Assembly: GCA_001898725.1 (NCBI GenBank)
Contig: MKUV01000032.1
Coordinates: forward strand, 1-61,605
Origin: Caedibacter sp. 37-49
Lineage (GTDB): Bacteria > Pseudomonadota > Alphaproteobacteria > Caedimonadales > Caedimonadaceae
Direction of reading: 5' to 3'
Length of the DNA stretch: 61,605 bases
A program made the position numbers and the translations under genes. Shown piece by piece: positions 53,440-61,605 of this stretch. Each line of letters starts with the position of its first letter. Position 1 is the stretch's first letter. The notes under the pieces were generated by a model. It was given only the letters and a program-made list of their open reading frames with translations. It did no database searches and was not told the origin of the DNA.

Positions 53440-54381
53440 TTAATTTTCTTTTTTCTTTATTGTATTGTTTGGAGCGAAAGCTTCTTTTGCAATTTCACTA
53501 ATTCCCCCAATAGCGCCAATTACACTTGAAGCTTCTAAAGGTAAGAATAATATTTTTTGGTTATCCGCAGAACCAATTGTTTGCAAAGCATCAACATATT
53601 TTTGAGCGACAAAATAGTTAACTGCCTGAGGGTTTCCCTTTGAGATTGTTTGTGAAACAGATTCAATAGCTTTTGCTTCAGCCTGTGCTAGTCGTTCACG
53701 AGCCTCTGCATCGCGGTAAGCCGCTTCTCTTCTTCCTTCTGCTTCAAGAATAGCCGATTGCTTAGCACCATCCGCAATTAAAATTGCAGACTGCTTTTCT
53801 CCTTCTGCCTCAAGTACTGCAGCTCGCTTTTCACGCTCTGCTTTCATTTGGCGTGCCATTGCATCAACAAGATCTTTTGGAGGTGTGATATCCTTAATTT
53901 CAACCCGTGTTACTTTGACTCCCCAAGGAGTTGTTGCCTCATCAATAACATGTAATAAGGAGGTGTTAATCTTTTCACGGTTTGAAAGGAGTTCATCCAT
54001 GTCCATCCCCCCCATGACTGTACGAATATTCGTCATAGCAAGGTTAACCATTGCACGATCAATATTTGCAACCTCATAAGCTGCTTTAGCTGCATTTAAT
54101 ACTTGATAAAAAACAACTCCATCAACTTTTATCATAGCATTATCTTGAGTTATAATATCTTGAGAAGGCACATCAAAAACATTTTCTTGCATACTAATTT
54201 TAGCTCCAACCCTATCTACAAAAGGAATAATAAAGTTGAGTCCAGGTTCTAGCGTACGAATATAACGACCAAATCTCTCGATAGTCCATTCATAACCTTG
54301 CGAAACGGACTTTACTGCAGAAAAGATAAAAAACAACATAAGCACTAAAACTAGAATTGTAAAAGTAAGAGAAAAATCCAT
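53440..54381 (-). CDS. qmcA: SPFH/Band 7 protein, QmcA/stomatin-like
   Basis: A 313-residue membrane-anchored prohibitin-domain protein. It has an N-terminal hydrophobic helix, YEWTIERFGRYIRTLEPGLNFIIPFVDRVG, then DGVVFYQVLNAAKAAYEV and RVEIKDITPPKDLVDAMARQ. An Ala/Glu-rich coiled coil follows (KQSAILIADGAKQSAILEAE). Forms oligomeric membrane scaffolds with its NfeD partner immediately downstream. The exact client is unknown. Confidence 0.93.
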   Translation of the reverse strand: MDFSLTFTILVLVLMLFFIFSAVKSVSQGYEWTIERFGRYIRTLEPGLNFIIPFVDRVGAKISMQENVFDVPSQDIITQDNAMIKVDGVVFYQVLNAAKAAYEVANIDRAMVNLAMTNIRTVMGGMDMDELLSNREKINTSLLHVIDEATTPWGVKVTRVEIKDITPPKDLVDAMARQMKAEREKRAAVLEAEGEKQSAILIADGAKQSAILEAEGRREAAYRDAEARERLAQAEAKAIESVSQTISKGNPQAVNYFVAQKYVDALQTIGSADNQKILFLPLEASSVIGAIGGISEIAKEAFAPNNTIKKKEN

Positions 54382-54492
54382 TTAAGCCTCCTTTTTTTAA
54401 AAATATAATGCCTTTTTTATACTTTGGAAAGGAAGTTATGATTAATTAAAATAAGAAGGTATGAAAATGCTCATTTACATATAGGTGATTAA

Positions 54493-56112
54493 ATGAGAAA
54501 AATTTTAATTTTTATTGTTGTTTTGTTTATAATTTCTGATGCAAAAATAGCTGATGCATCCTCATTGTTAAGCACATTAAATACTAATTTATCAAATAAA
54601 TTTCATCATGGCATTTTGCCTTATCGCTTAAATGAAAAAGAGCAACAACTCGCTAAATTTTACGAAAAGAACAATTTTAAGCCGCAATGGGTTACTTCAA
54701 CGGGCCCCACCATTGCGGTTTCAGCTATTTTAGAAACAGTAAAGAAAGCTGACAACGAAGGGTTAGAACCAAAAGATTACTTAAAGAAAATTTCTAAAAT
54801 AGAAAAATTAACCAATCCTCCTTATTCAATTGAATCTTTAAATGAGCTTGAGATTCTAGTCTCAGAATTGGCTATGGACTATATCGATGATCTTTTTGGA
54901 GAACGTTTGACGCCAAAAAAAATTAGCCCTTTGCTTTATATTAATCCCTCCTCTATTGATGCTTCTGACATTCTTTATAAAGGAAATAATAATGATCCTT
55001 CAGGAGAGTGGTTCAAAAAATTAACAATTAATCGTCCTGATTACCAATTTTTGAAAAAAATGTTGGAATATTATCGCTCTCTTCAAATGCTAAATAACTG
55101 GGCAATAATAAATTCTCCTAAATCTTTCAAAGAATTTCAAAAAAATCCTTCACTTGTTGCACAACTTCAAACTAATCTTAAACAACATAAAATTTATCAA
55201 GGTACAGTTAATGGTCATTTTGATACAGAAACTGAAAATGCTTTGCTTGCTTTCCAAAAAATTTATGGTCAAGAGACAGATGGTATTTTAGGTTCAGAAA
55301 CTTTGAAAGCTCTGAATACTCCCCCAGAAGAACGTATAAAGCAAATTATTGTGACAATGGAAAGATGGCGTTGGTTTCCCCATGATATAGGAGAACAATA
55401 TCTTATTGTTAATATCGCTGGATTTATCTTAGTCGGTTATAAAGATCACAAAGAAACTCTAAGAATGCCAATTATTATTGGTCAGAAATTAAGAAAAACG
55501 CCCGTTTTTTCATCTACAATTTTTGAAATTCGCTTTAACCCTACTTGGTATGTTCCTCACAGTATTGCTGTAAAAGATAAACTTCCTCTTCTAAGACGAG
55601 ATCCAGCTTCAATGATAAAGAAAGGTTATACAATACGGGATCATAATGGAAATTCTGTTGATCCATTACAAATTAACTGGTCTCAAGTTGATGCAGAAGA
55701 ATTTCCTTTTTCTCTAACACAAGCGCCTGGCTCTCTTAATGCCCTGGGGAGAATATTTTTTAATATTCAAAGCCCTTTTGGAATTTTTTTGCATGACACG
55801 CCTGATACAGCTTTATTTAGCAAAGCTAAAAGAAATTTTAGTTCTGGTTGCATCCGAGTTTCTAAACCAATTGAGCTTGCATTATTTATTTTACAGAACA
55901 ATGGCCATATTAATTCTGATCTTATTCAAGAGAAGATTAATAGCAATAAAACTACGAATATTCACTTATCTTTTCCGATTCCTGTTCATATTACATATCT
56001 AACAGTTTGGTTTGATAAAGAAGGTAATTATCATTTTTCCGATGATATATATGGATTAGATCAAACAATTTGGGAGGCTTTACAAAGACGTACCCAAACA
56101 TTACTGAGATGA
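54493..56112 (+). CDS. L,D-transpeptidase, YcbB (LdtD) type
   Basis: Periplasmic peptidoglycan cross-linking enzyme of 539 residues that makes 3-3 cross-links. Signal peptide (residues 1-22), a scaffold domain, a peptidoglycan-binding repeat around residues 220-275 (LQTNLKQHKIYQGTVNGHF), and a YkuD catalytic domain with His434 (GIFLHDTPD) and the nucleophile Cys453 in FSSGCIRVSKP. The large, interrupted catalytic domain with FNPTWYVPHSI is typical of YcbB. It fits the DAP-type wall implied by dapF. Confidence 0.93.
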   Translation: MRKILIFIVVLFIISDAKIADASSLLSTLNTNLSNKFHHGILPYRLNEKEQQLAKFYEKNNFKPQWVTSTGPTIAVSAILETVKKADNEGLEPKDYLKKISKIEKLTNPPYSIESLNELEILVSELAMDYIDDLFGERLTPKKISPLLYINPSSIDASDILYKGNNNDPSGEWFKKLTINRPDYQFLKKMLEYYRSLQMLNNWAIINSPKSFKEFQKNPSLVAQLQTNLKQHKIYQGTVNGHFDTETENALLAFQKIYGQETDGILGSETLKALNTPPEERIKQIIVTMERWRWFPHDIGEQYLIVNIAGFILVGYKDHKETLRMPIIIGQKLRKTPVFSSTIFEIRFNPTWYVPHSIAVKDKLPLLRRDPASMIKKGYTIRDHNGNSVDPLQINWSQVDAEEFPFSLTQAPGSLNALGRIFFNIQSPFGIFLHDTPDTALFSKAKRNFSSGCIRVSKPIELALFILQNNGHINSDLIQEKINSNKTTNIHLSFPIPVHITYLTVWFDKEGNYHFSDDIYGLDQTIWEALQRRTQTLLR

Positions 56113-56143
56113 TAATGTTCTTCGTTCCCATTTTTTAAAAGAA

Positions 56144-56220
56144 TGGTAGCGGAGGAGGGATTTGAACCCCCGACACACGGATTATGATTCCGCCGCTCTA
56201 ACCAACTGAGCTACTCCGCC
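56144..56220 (-). tRNA. tRNA-Met (CAT), elongator
   Basis: 77 bases including CCA. Acceptor GGCGGAG/CTCCGCT (G1-U72 wobble), D-arm GCTC/GAGC, anticodon loop ATCATAA with CAT, T-arm GGGGGTTCAAATCCC. The body matches the common alphaproteobacterial elongator tRNA-Met; a tRNA-Ile2 is less likely. Confidence 0.93.
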
Positions 56221-56351
56221 AAAATCTTAGGAATTACAAGTCTATACCTCCCTATTGAATGACTGTCAAGGTTTCCGAAGCAATTGAAGTAGAAAGAATT
56301 TATTAATTTTTTCTAGTTTATACTTATGACATTAAGAATAAAGAAAATATC

Positions 56352-57134
56352 ATGGAATTAAAAAGTAAAATAATTGCTATTGTTGGTGGCATGGGGCCTG
56401 CGAGTGGAGAATTTCTCCAAAATCTTCTTTTTAATGAGATGCGTAACAATTTTCACATTGAAAAAGATCAAGATTATACTGACATTATTCATTTTTCTTT
56501 CGGCAGTGAAATTCCAGATAGAACCTCCTTTTTGGAAGGTAAAATCAATCTAAACCCAGCTTTTCCAGTATTTAAAATTTTTCAGCAACTTGAGAAATTG
56601 GCAAAAACATATAAACGCCCTATTGTTGCGTGTATCGCATGTAATACTTTTTTTGCTAAACCAATCTTAAAAGAATTTTTGGCATTATGGGATCGAGAAT
56701 ATTTCGAATATTTACAATATCTAAATTTAGTTGAGGCAACAGTAAACTTTATTAAAACGCAATTTTCTTCAGGTGATAAAATTGGCATCTTAACAACATC
56801 AGGAGAAAGAAAATTAAAAGTTTATCAAGACCTTTTAGAAAACGTTGGCGTTGAAGTTTTATATTTGGACCTAGCTAACCAACAAAAGCTGCATCAGGCT
56901 ATCTATAAAGTCAAAACTGATCCTTTTCATTCGATGAATGCTCATGAAACGATTCTCAAAGGCGTTCAACTATTATTATCACAAGGCGCAAAAAGAGTTT
57001 TATTAGGTTGCACGGAAATCTCCCTTGTGATTAACCAGTATGGATTTAATCCCTCATACCATATTGATCCTTTAAGAATTGTTGCTCAGGTTGCTCTTCA
57101 AGAAACTTCTCATATATTGCACCAGAAACTTTGA
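56352..57134 (+). CDS. Aspartate/glutamate racemase family protein
   Basis: Cofactor-independent two-cysteine racemase of 260 residues. IVGGMGPASGEFLQNLL at the N-terminus, ACIACNTFFAKP with the first catalytic cysteine, and LLGCTEISLVI with the second. Both cysteines are present, so an active amino-acid racemase (D-Asp or D-Glu, or a broad-specificity relative) is likely. It differs from MurI by the GGMGP start. It sits 40 bases before a periplasmic binding protein, a cyclase and an SDF transporter on the same strand, suggesting that one amino acid connects the four. Confidence 0.88.
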   Translation: MELKSKIIAIVGGMGPASGEFLQNLLFNEMRNNFHIEKDQDYTDIIHFSFGSEIPDRTSFLEGKINLNPAFPVFKIFQQLEKLAKTYKRPIVACIACNTFFAKPILKEFLALWDREYFEYLQYLNLVEATVNFIKTQFSSGDKIGILTTSGERKLKVYQDLLENVGVEVLYLDLANQQKLHQAIYKVKTDPFHSMNAHETILKGVQLLLSQGAKRVLLGCTEISLVINQYGFNPSYHIDPLRIVAQVALQETSHILHQKL

Positions 57135-57174
57135 AATGATAAGTTATATGCTTAAAAATAAAGGACTTATATCA

Positions 57175-58071
57175 ATGCTAGCATCATTGTTTTTCAGAAG
57201 AAAATTTTTTATATTTTTTAAAATTCTATATGCTTGCTTTGCAGTAGCTACGTCAGAAATTATGCCTATAGAAAATAATTATTCTAAAGACATACAAGAT
57301 ATCATTGCCAAGGGAAAATTAATCGTTGCCGTTTTAAAAATTGATAATCCACCTTTTTTTATGTCGACTCCAGATGGTAAATTGGATGGCATTGATATTG
57401 AACTTAGTGAGAAAATTGCAAAAGAATTAGGCGTCACTTTAGAAATTAATCGTACAGCTCAAACTTATGATGAAGTTGTAAATCTTGTTGCGACAGGTAA
57501 AGCTGATTTAGGTGTATCCAAACTTAGTTATACGGATGAACGAGCCAAAAAGGTCTTGTATACTAAACCTTATGCTACTTTTCGTAAAGCTATGCTTGTG
57601 AATCGCCTAGCGTATGCAGGAATAAAAAGAACTCGTCAGGCAAACTCATTAAGCGAACTTTTTTCGCAACTAGATTCAAAAATAGGCGTCGTTAAAAAAA
57701 GTTCTTATGTAGATTTTGCAAGAAACATATTTCCTAATGCTTCAATTCATGAAGTTGAAAACTGGGATCCTATAGGGATTGACTCACTTTTACAAGGTAA
57801 GATTCTTGCACTTTTTAGAGATGAGATTGAAACGCGTAAATTTTTGTTAGCAAGACCTGATGCTAATTTAAAGTTATTATCTCTTATTATTAAGTCACAA
57901 CAGGACTCAATTCGGATGGTCGTTCCTCGCAATCGTTTGCATTTTCTTTTATGGATTAATGGCTTTTTAGAGACTAATCAAATCCAATACGATGCCGATA
58001 TGATTCTTAAAAAAAATGAAAAATATTTACAAAAATTAAACGAATTACAGGGCACAATTAATCATAAGTAA
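57175..58071 (+). CDS. Periplasmic amino-acid-type substrate-binding protein
   Basis: Solute-binding protein of the SBP_bac_3 family, about 298 residues. An N-terminal signal peptide (MLASLFFRRKFFIFFKILYACFAVATS) is followed by GKLIVAVLKIDNPPFFM, DGIDIELSEKIAKELGV, VATGKADLGVSKLSYTDERA and VLYTKPYATFRKAMLV. The start at 57175 is set by AAGGA at 57161-57165; the frame is open further upstream into the racemase gene. No ABC permease or ATPase follows. Instead a Cache-domain cyclase starts 20 bases downstream, so this protein may deliver its ligand to a sensor or a secondary transporter. Confidence 0.85.
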   Translation: MLASLFFRRKFFIFFKILYACFAVATSEIMPIENNYSKDIQDIIAKGKLIVAVLKIDNPPFFMSTPDGKLDGIDIELSEKIAKELGVTLEINRTAQTYDEVVNLVATGKADLGVSKLSYTDERAKKVLYTKPYATFRKAMLVNRLAYAGIKRTRQANSLSELFSQLDSKIGVVKKSSYVDFARNIFPNASIHEVENWDPIGIDSLLQGKILALFRDEIETRKFLLARPDANLKLLSLIIKSQQDSIRMVVPRNRLHFLLWINGFLETNQIQYDADMILKKNEKYLQKLNELQGTINHK

Positions 58072-58091
58072 TATGAAAAAGGATAAATTTT

Positions 58092-60245
58092 ATGCTGAAA
58101 ATTAATTTCAGCTTTAAAAGTCGAAAGCTAGAAATTGATATTATCTCTAGTTTCTTTTGTCTTATTTTGGCGACATCTCTCTCAATTATTTGGTATACTT
58201 ATCACAATAGTACCCAGGCGCTCTTAAACCTTTCTCAAAACTTAATCTCTGAAGTAAGTGAATCTGTTATTGAAAAAACTATCGCCCCTCTTACTGTTGC
58301 AAAATCTTTATCAGAACTAGGCTCCACACTTGTTAGAGTGGAAGAAGACATAAATATTAATAATCAATCATTATTAACTTACATTGAGCATACTCTTAGG
58401 ATTTATCCAAGCATTTCAAATTATTATATTGGAAGTGATAAAGGACGCTTCCTTCAAGTAAGACGACTTTCAGATAAACCAACTTATCGTGCTGATCCTT
58501 CTCGCCTACTTCCAGCAACAGCAAAATTTGCGATCCGTCTTATTGATCATTCTATTACTCAACCCCTAGAAAGTTGGTACTATATTGATGCAACTGGAAA
58601 AATTATTGAATCTGAAAATATAACTAAAGTTTTATATGATCATCGACAACGTAGCTGGTATTCTGACGTTGCTCAGGACAGAGAATTTAGATGGAGTTCA
58701 ATCTACGTCTTCAATACGAACAAAAAGCCTGGCATTACAGCTGCAATGCCGATCCTTGATAAAGATGGTAAATTATTTGCAGTAACCGCTGTTGATATTA
58801 ACATAGATACTTTTTCTAAATTTTTACAAGAATTACGAATTGGAAACAATGGAATAACTTTTATTGTTAATACAGATGGACAAATTATTGCTCATCCAGA
58901 CCCATCACAAACCGTTGGAGTTGATGGCGACGAAGTTTCAATGTTATCAATTCAAGATATAAAGGACAAATATCTAAATATAGCCTTTCAAGAGTATCAA
59001 CAAAACAAAAAAGAAAAGTTTATTTTTAATTATCAAAACATTGAATATATTGCTTATTTTAAATCTTTTCCGAAATCATTTGAACACAAATGGCTGATTG
59101 GTGTGGTTGTTCCAACAAATGATATCGTTGGCCCTGCAGTTCAAACGCAACGACAAATTCTTATTATTTCTTTTATCATTCTAATATTTTCAGTATTTTT
59201 TATAGGGTTTCTTGCAAAAAGAATTTCGCAACCGATTATGAAACTTTCGGAACAAGCAAGCCAAATTCAAAATTTTGAAATTTTTGATGCGGAACCCATC
59301 TCATCTTATATTTATGAGATCCAAGTCCTCGAAAATTCAATGACAGCTATGAGACAAAGTCTTAAAACTTTTGCTAAATTTGTTCCAAAAGCACTAGTTA
59401 AGAAGTTAGTTCAACGTTCTCAAGAAGTTCGTATAAGCGGAAATATTAAAAAAATTACTTTATTTTTTACGGATATCCAAGGGTTTACGAGCGTCAGTGA
59501 AGCTTATCCCCCTGAAAAATTAATGTCTCACATTTCAGAATATTTTGCAGCGTTATCAGAAATTATAATTAATCAAAATGGTACAATTGATAAGTATATT
59601 GGTGACGCAATTATGGCATTTTGGGGAGCTCCTCTCAATGACAAGCATCATGCCTTAAATGCCTGCAAAACAGCCCTATATTGTCAGAAACGCTTAGATG
59701 AACTAAATCGAAAATGGGAAGCAGAAAAGAAACCTATTCTTATCACTCGAATTGGAATTGAAACTGGAGATGCGCTCGTGGGAACAATAGGCTCTTTTGA
59801 TCGTTTAAATTATACAGCTTTGGGAGATACTGTGAATTTAGCATCTCGATTGGAAGGTACTAACAAATATTATAATACACGGATTATTATTGGTGAAAAA
59901 GCGCAAAAAGAAATTAGAGATGAAGGAGTTGTTCGCCCCCTAGATAAAGTTAACGTTAAGGGTAAGGAGACAAGCGTTACAATTTATGAACTTCTTGCTC
60001 TTAAGGATAATGATCCCAGTCTCTTACCAACAAAAGAACAACAAAATTTATGTTCACAATTCACAATTGGATACCACCTATACCATGAAAAAAGATGGGA
60101 AGAAGCTTTAAATCATTTTGAAGAAATGCTTAAGACTTTTGGTCAAGATTATCCCACTCAAATGTATATAGAAAGATGCCAACAATATTTAAAAGAACCT
60201 CCTCCGAAAAATTGGGATGGAATTTATCATTTTAAGGATAAATAA
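58092..60245 (+). CDS. Membrane class III adenylate/guanylate cyclase with Cache sensor
   Basis: A 717-residue signalling protein. TM1 spans about residues 17-37, a periplasmic dCache domain about 40-345 (SWYSDVAQDREFRWSSIY, TAAMPILDKDGKLFAVTAVDI, TDGQIIAHPDP), TM2 355-377, and a HAMP-like linker to 425. The class III catalytic domain covers about 450-640, with metal aspartates Asp461 (FFTDIQGF) and Asp505 (YIGDAIMAF), Lys501, and Asn582/Arg586 in GDTVNLASRLEG. All catalytic residues are present. A short TPR-like tail ends the protein. The nucleotide is probably ATP but is not certain. It sits between a binding protein and a transporter. Confidence 0.92.
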   Translation: MLKINFSFKSRKLEIDIISSFFCLILATSLSIIWYTYHNSTQALLNLSQNLISEVSESVIEKTIAPLTVAKSLSELGSTLVRVEEDININNQSLLTYIEHTLRIYPSISNYYIGSDKGRFLQVRRLSDKPTYRADPSRLLPATAKFAIRLIDHSITQPLESWYYIDATGKIIESENITKVLYDHRQRSWYSDVAQDREFRWSSIYVFNTNKKPGITAAMPILDKDGKLFAVTAVDINIDTFSKFLQELRIGNNGITFIVNTDGQIIAHPDPSQTVGVDGDEVSMLSIQDIKDKYLNIAFQEYQQNKKEKFIFNYQNIEYIAYFKSFPKSFEHKWLIGVVVPTNDIVGPAVQTQRQILIISFIILIFSVFFIGFLAKRISQPIMKLSEQASQIQNFEIFDAEPISSYIYEIQVLENSMTAMRQSLKTFAKFVPKALVKKLVQRSQEVRISGNIKKITLFFTDIQGFTSVSEAYPPEKLMSHISEYFAALSEIIINQNGTIDKYIGDAIMAFWGAPLNDKHHALNACKTALYCQKRLDELNRKWEAEKKPILITRIGIETGDALVGTIGSFDRLNYTALGDTVNLASRLEGTNKYYNTRIIIGEKAQKEIRDEGVVRPLDKVNVKGKETSVTIYELLALKDNDPSLLPTKEQQNLCSQFTIGYHLYHEKRWEEALNHFEEMLKTFGQDYPTQMYIERCQQYLKEPPPKNWDGIYHFKDK

Positions 60246-60248
60246 AGT

Positions 60249-61535
60249 ATGTCTAATACTTATCTAAACACCCAACTTTTGAAAAAGGTCTTTACGAATC
60301 CTTGTAGTGTATTAGGCGGAATTTTTCTGGGAATAATGGTTGGCATTCATGAGAAGGATCTTGCTTATTTAATCTCCCCTTTAGGAAAAATCTATCTTTC
60401 AGCTCTTCAAATGTCTGTTGTTCCCCTTATTATTGTAATGATTACTTGTAGCATCGCACGTTTCATACAATCAAAAGGCTTAAAAGTTTCCATAAGTTAT
60501 ATCCTTCTTGTCTTTTTGCTTGGCCTTATTATATCCACGATGATTGGGTTACTATGTGCAGCTATATTCGAACCAGGTCATAATATTAATGAAAAAATGC
60601 TCGCCAAAATCATGAAAGACTCTGCCTCTTCTATGATTCGAGAAGTTGATTTGCAGACTTCAATTGAACTCGATGCTTTTCAGAATTTTAATCAATTTAT
60701 CTCTGAACTTATTCCAAAAAATTTCTTTGCTGCACTTGCAGAGGGTAAAATTCTTCAAATCGTAATTTTTACGATTATCTTAGGTACGGCAATTGGCTCA
60801 ATTGAGTCCTCTTCGCAAAAAGTTTTATTAGCTCTTTTTGAAAACACGCAAAAAGCATTACAAACAATCTTAAGTTGGCTAACTTTTGTTCTTCCTCTCG
60901 GAGTCTTTAGTTTAATGGCTGATCAAATTTCGAAGATTGATTTATCACTTTTGTTTGTCATGACAAATTTTATTTGCAGTCTTACGTTTGCATTTTTTAT
61001 TCTTATTTTTTTATCAAGCATTATTATATGGGTGAATTTTAAGGGTAAATATTTAGAATCAATAAGTGTCATGGGAACAACAGCCATCGTTGCTTTAACC
61101 ACACGGAATAGTTTCCTTGCTATGTCAGAAGCGACTGAAGCTTTTACAGCTAAATTAAAGTTTGATCCAATTACAACAAATTTACTTCTTCCATTAGGCA
61201 TTACGATTTGTCGATATGGGAATGTCCTTTATTTCGCTTTTACAGCCGTTTTTATTGCCCAACTTTATAATGTGCCGCTTACGTTTATAACCTATAATGT
61301 TATATTGTTTGGTTCAATTATTGCTGGGATCACAACCTCTGGAGCAACAGGCCTTGCAAGTATAGCGCTTATCTCAATCGTTTTAGAACCACTGGGTTTG
61401 CCATTAGGAGCAGTTTTTGTTTTATTAATTGCTGTGGATGTGATTATTGAGCCTCTTAGAACATTGGCTATTGTTTACCCTAACTGCGCTGCTACGTCTT
61501 TTTTTGCTAAAAACAAAAAATATGCTTCTACATAA
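60249..61535 (+). CDS. Divergent SDF-family (glutamate/dicarboxylate-type) symporter
   Basis: A 428-residue inner-membrane transporter with the SDF fold. LGKIYLSALQMSVVPLIIVMI is the typical helix-2/3 start. The serine-rich hairpin is replaced by ALTTRNSFLAM, the NMDGT motif by RYGNVLY, and the last helix reads DVIIEPLRTLAIVYPN, keeping the acid and Arg positions. The usual Na+/Asp ligands are therefore not conserved and the substrate is unclear. The gene starts 3 bases after the cyclase stop, so both are coupled in one operon. Confidence 0.85.
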   Translation: MSNTYLNTQLLKKVFTNPCSVLGGIFLGIMVGIHEKDLAYLISPLGKIYLSALQMSVVPLIIVMITCSIARFIQSKGLKVSISYILLVFLLGLIISTMIGLLCAAIFEPGHNINEKMLAKIMKDSASSMIREVDLQTSIELDAFQNFNQFISELIPKNFFAALAEGKILQIVIFTIILGTAIGSIESSSQKVLLALFENTQKALQTILSWLTFVLPLGVFSLMADQISKIDLSLLFVMTNFICSLTFAFFILIFLSSIIIWVNFKGKYLESISVMGTTAIVALTTRNSFLAMSEATEAFTAKLKFDPITTNLLLPLGITICRYGNVLYFAFTAVFIAQLYNVPLTFITYNVILFGSIIAGITTSGATGLASIALISIVLEPLGLPLGAVFVLLIAVDVIIEPLRTLAIVYPNCAATSFFAKNKKYAST

Positions 61536-61605
61536 CTAGTCGATTCTGAAGTATGAAGAAAAGCAAGGAAGCGCCTATAGTACAGAGAATTATTTTAGGG
61601 TAGAA

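Overview
The window is an AT-rich bacterial chromosome segment carrying about 65 protein genes, four tRNA genes and two clear pseudogenes. Several gene arrangements are typical of Alphaproteobacteria: xerD-accA, dapF-mtaB-ftsY, dnaX-ybaB-recR, accD-folC, fliM followed by a DUF6468 gene, a DksA without zinc-finger cysteines, and an elongator tRNA-Met of the alphaproteobacterial type. The tRNA-His keeps the encoded G-1:C73 pair that many free-living alphaproteobacterial orders have lost. With the low GC, decaying paralogues and many small exported proteins, this suggests a host-associated lineage of the Rickettsiales/Holosporales type (Paracaedibacter-like). That placement is inference; no rRNA gene is present to test it.

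Layout. 0.15-9.1 kb is an accessory, envelope-oriented stretch: proline iminopeptidase, a VanX-like D,D-dipeptidase, two tandem OpgC-like acyltransferases, a broken metallo-beta-lactamase-fold gene beside a lone receiver protein, tRNA-Ala, three small proteins, and a porin-like gene with a decayed duplicate. 9.3-15.6 kb is housekeeping: gltX, cysS, family-4 UDG, a shikimate kinase homologue lacking key substrate residues, a small membrane protein coupled to xerD, and accA. 15.6-25.6 kb holds def, an SDF-family symporter, galU-ugd (UDP-glucuronate supply), a lipoprotein, an exported PTP-like phytase, Sua5, and dapF-mtaB-ftsY. 25.6-32.5 kb holds dksA, a 540-base non-coding gap, an exported kinase-fold protein, UPF0114, a tandem Usp, a divergently arranged XRE regulator and DNA-binding protein, serC, and a small cationic secreted peptide. 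32.7-42 kb holds dnaX-ybaB-recR, an IHF/HU gene, tdk, a methyltransferase, rsmE-mscS and trkH. 42-50.7 kb holds tRNA-His, tRNA-Ser, a pseudouridine synthase, rpsU, and the minus-strand run accD-folC-mutY-tkt-gap. 50.9-56.2 kb holds an orphan fliM/DUF6468 pair, nfeD-qmcA, a YcbB-type L,D-transpeptidase and tRNA-Met.

The window ends (56.3-61.5 kb) with the most system-like unit: an aspartate/glutamate racemase-family protein, an amino-acid-type periplasmic binding protein, a membrane class III nucleotidyl cyclase with a Cache sensor domain, and a divergent SDF-family symporter. All four are on the plus strand with gaps of about 40, 20 and 3 bases. The content suggests coupled sensing, signalling and uptake of a small amino acid or dicarboxylate. 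Other points worth attention are the cationic peptide gene at 32.3-32.5 kb, the altered shikimate kinase, and the transketolase gene whose Shine-Dalgarno points to an ATT start codon.
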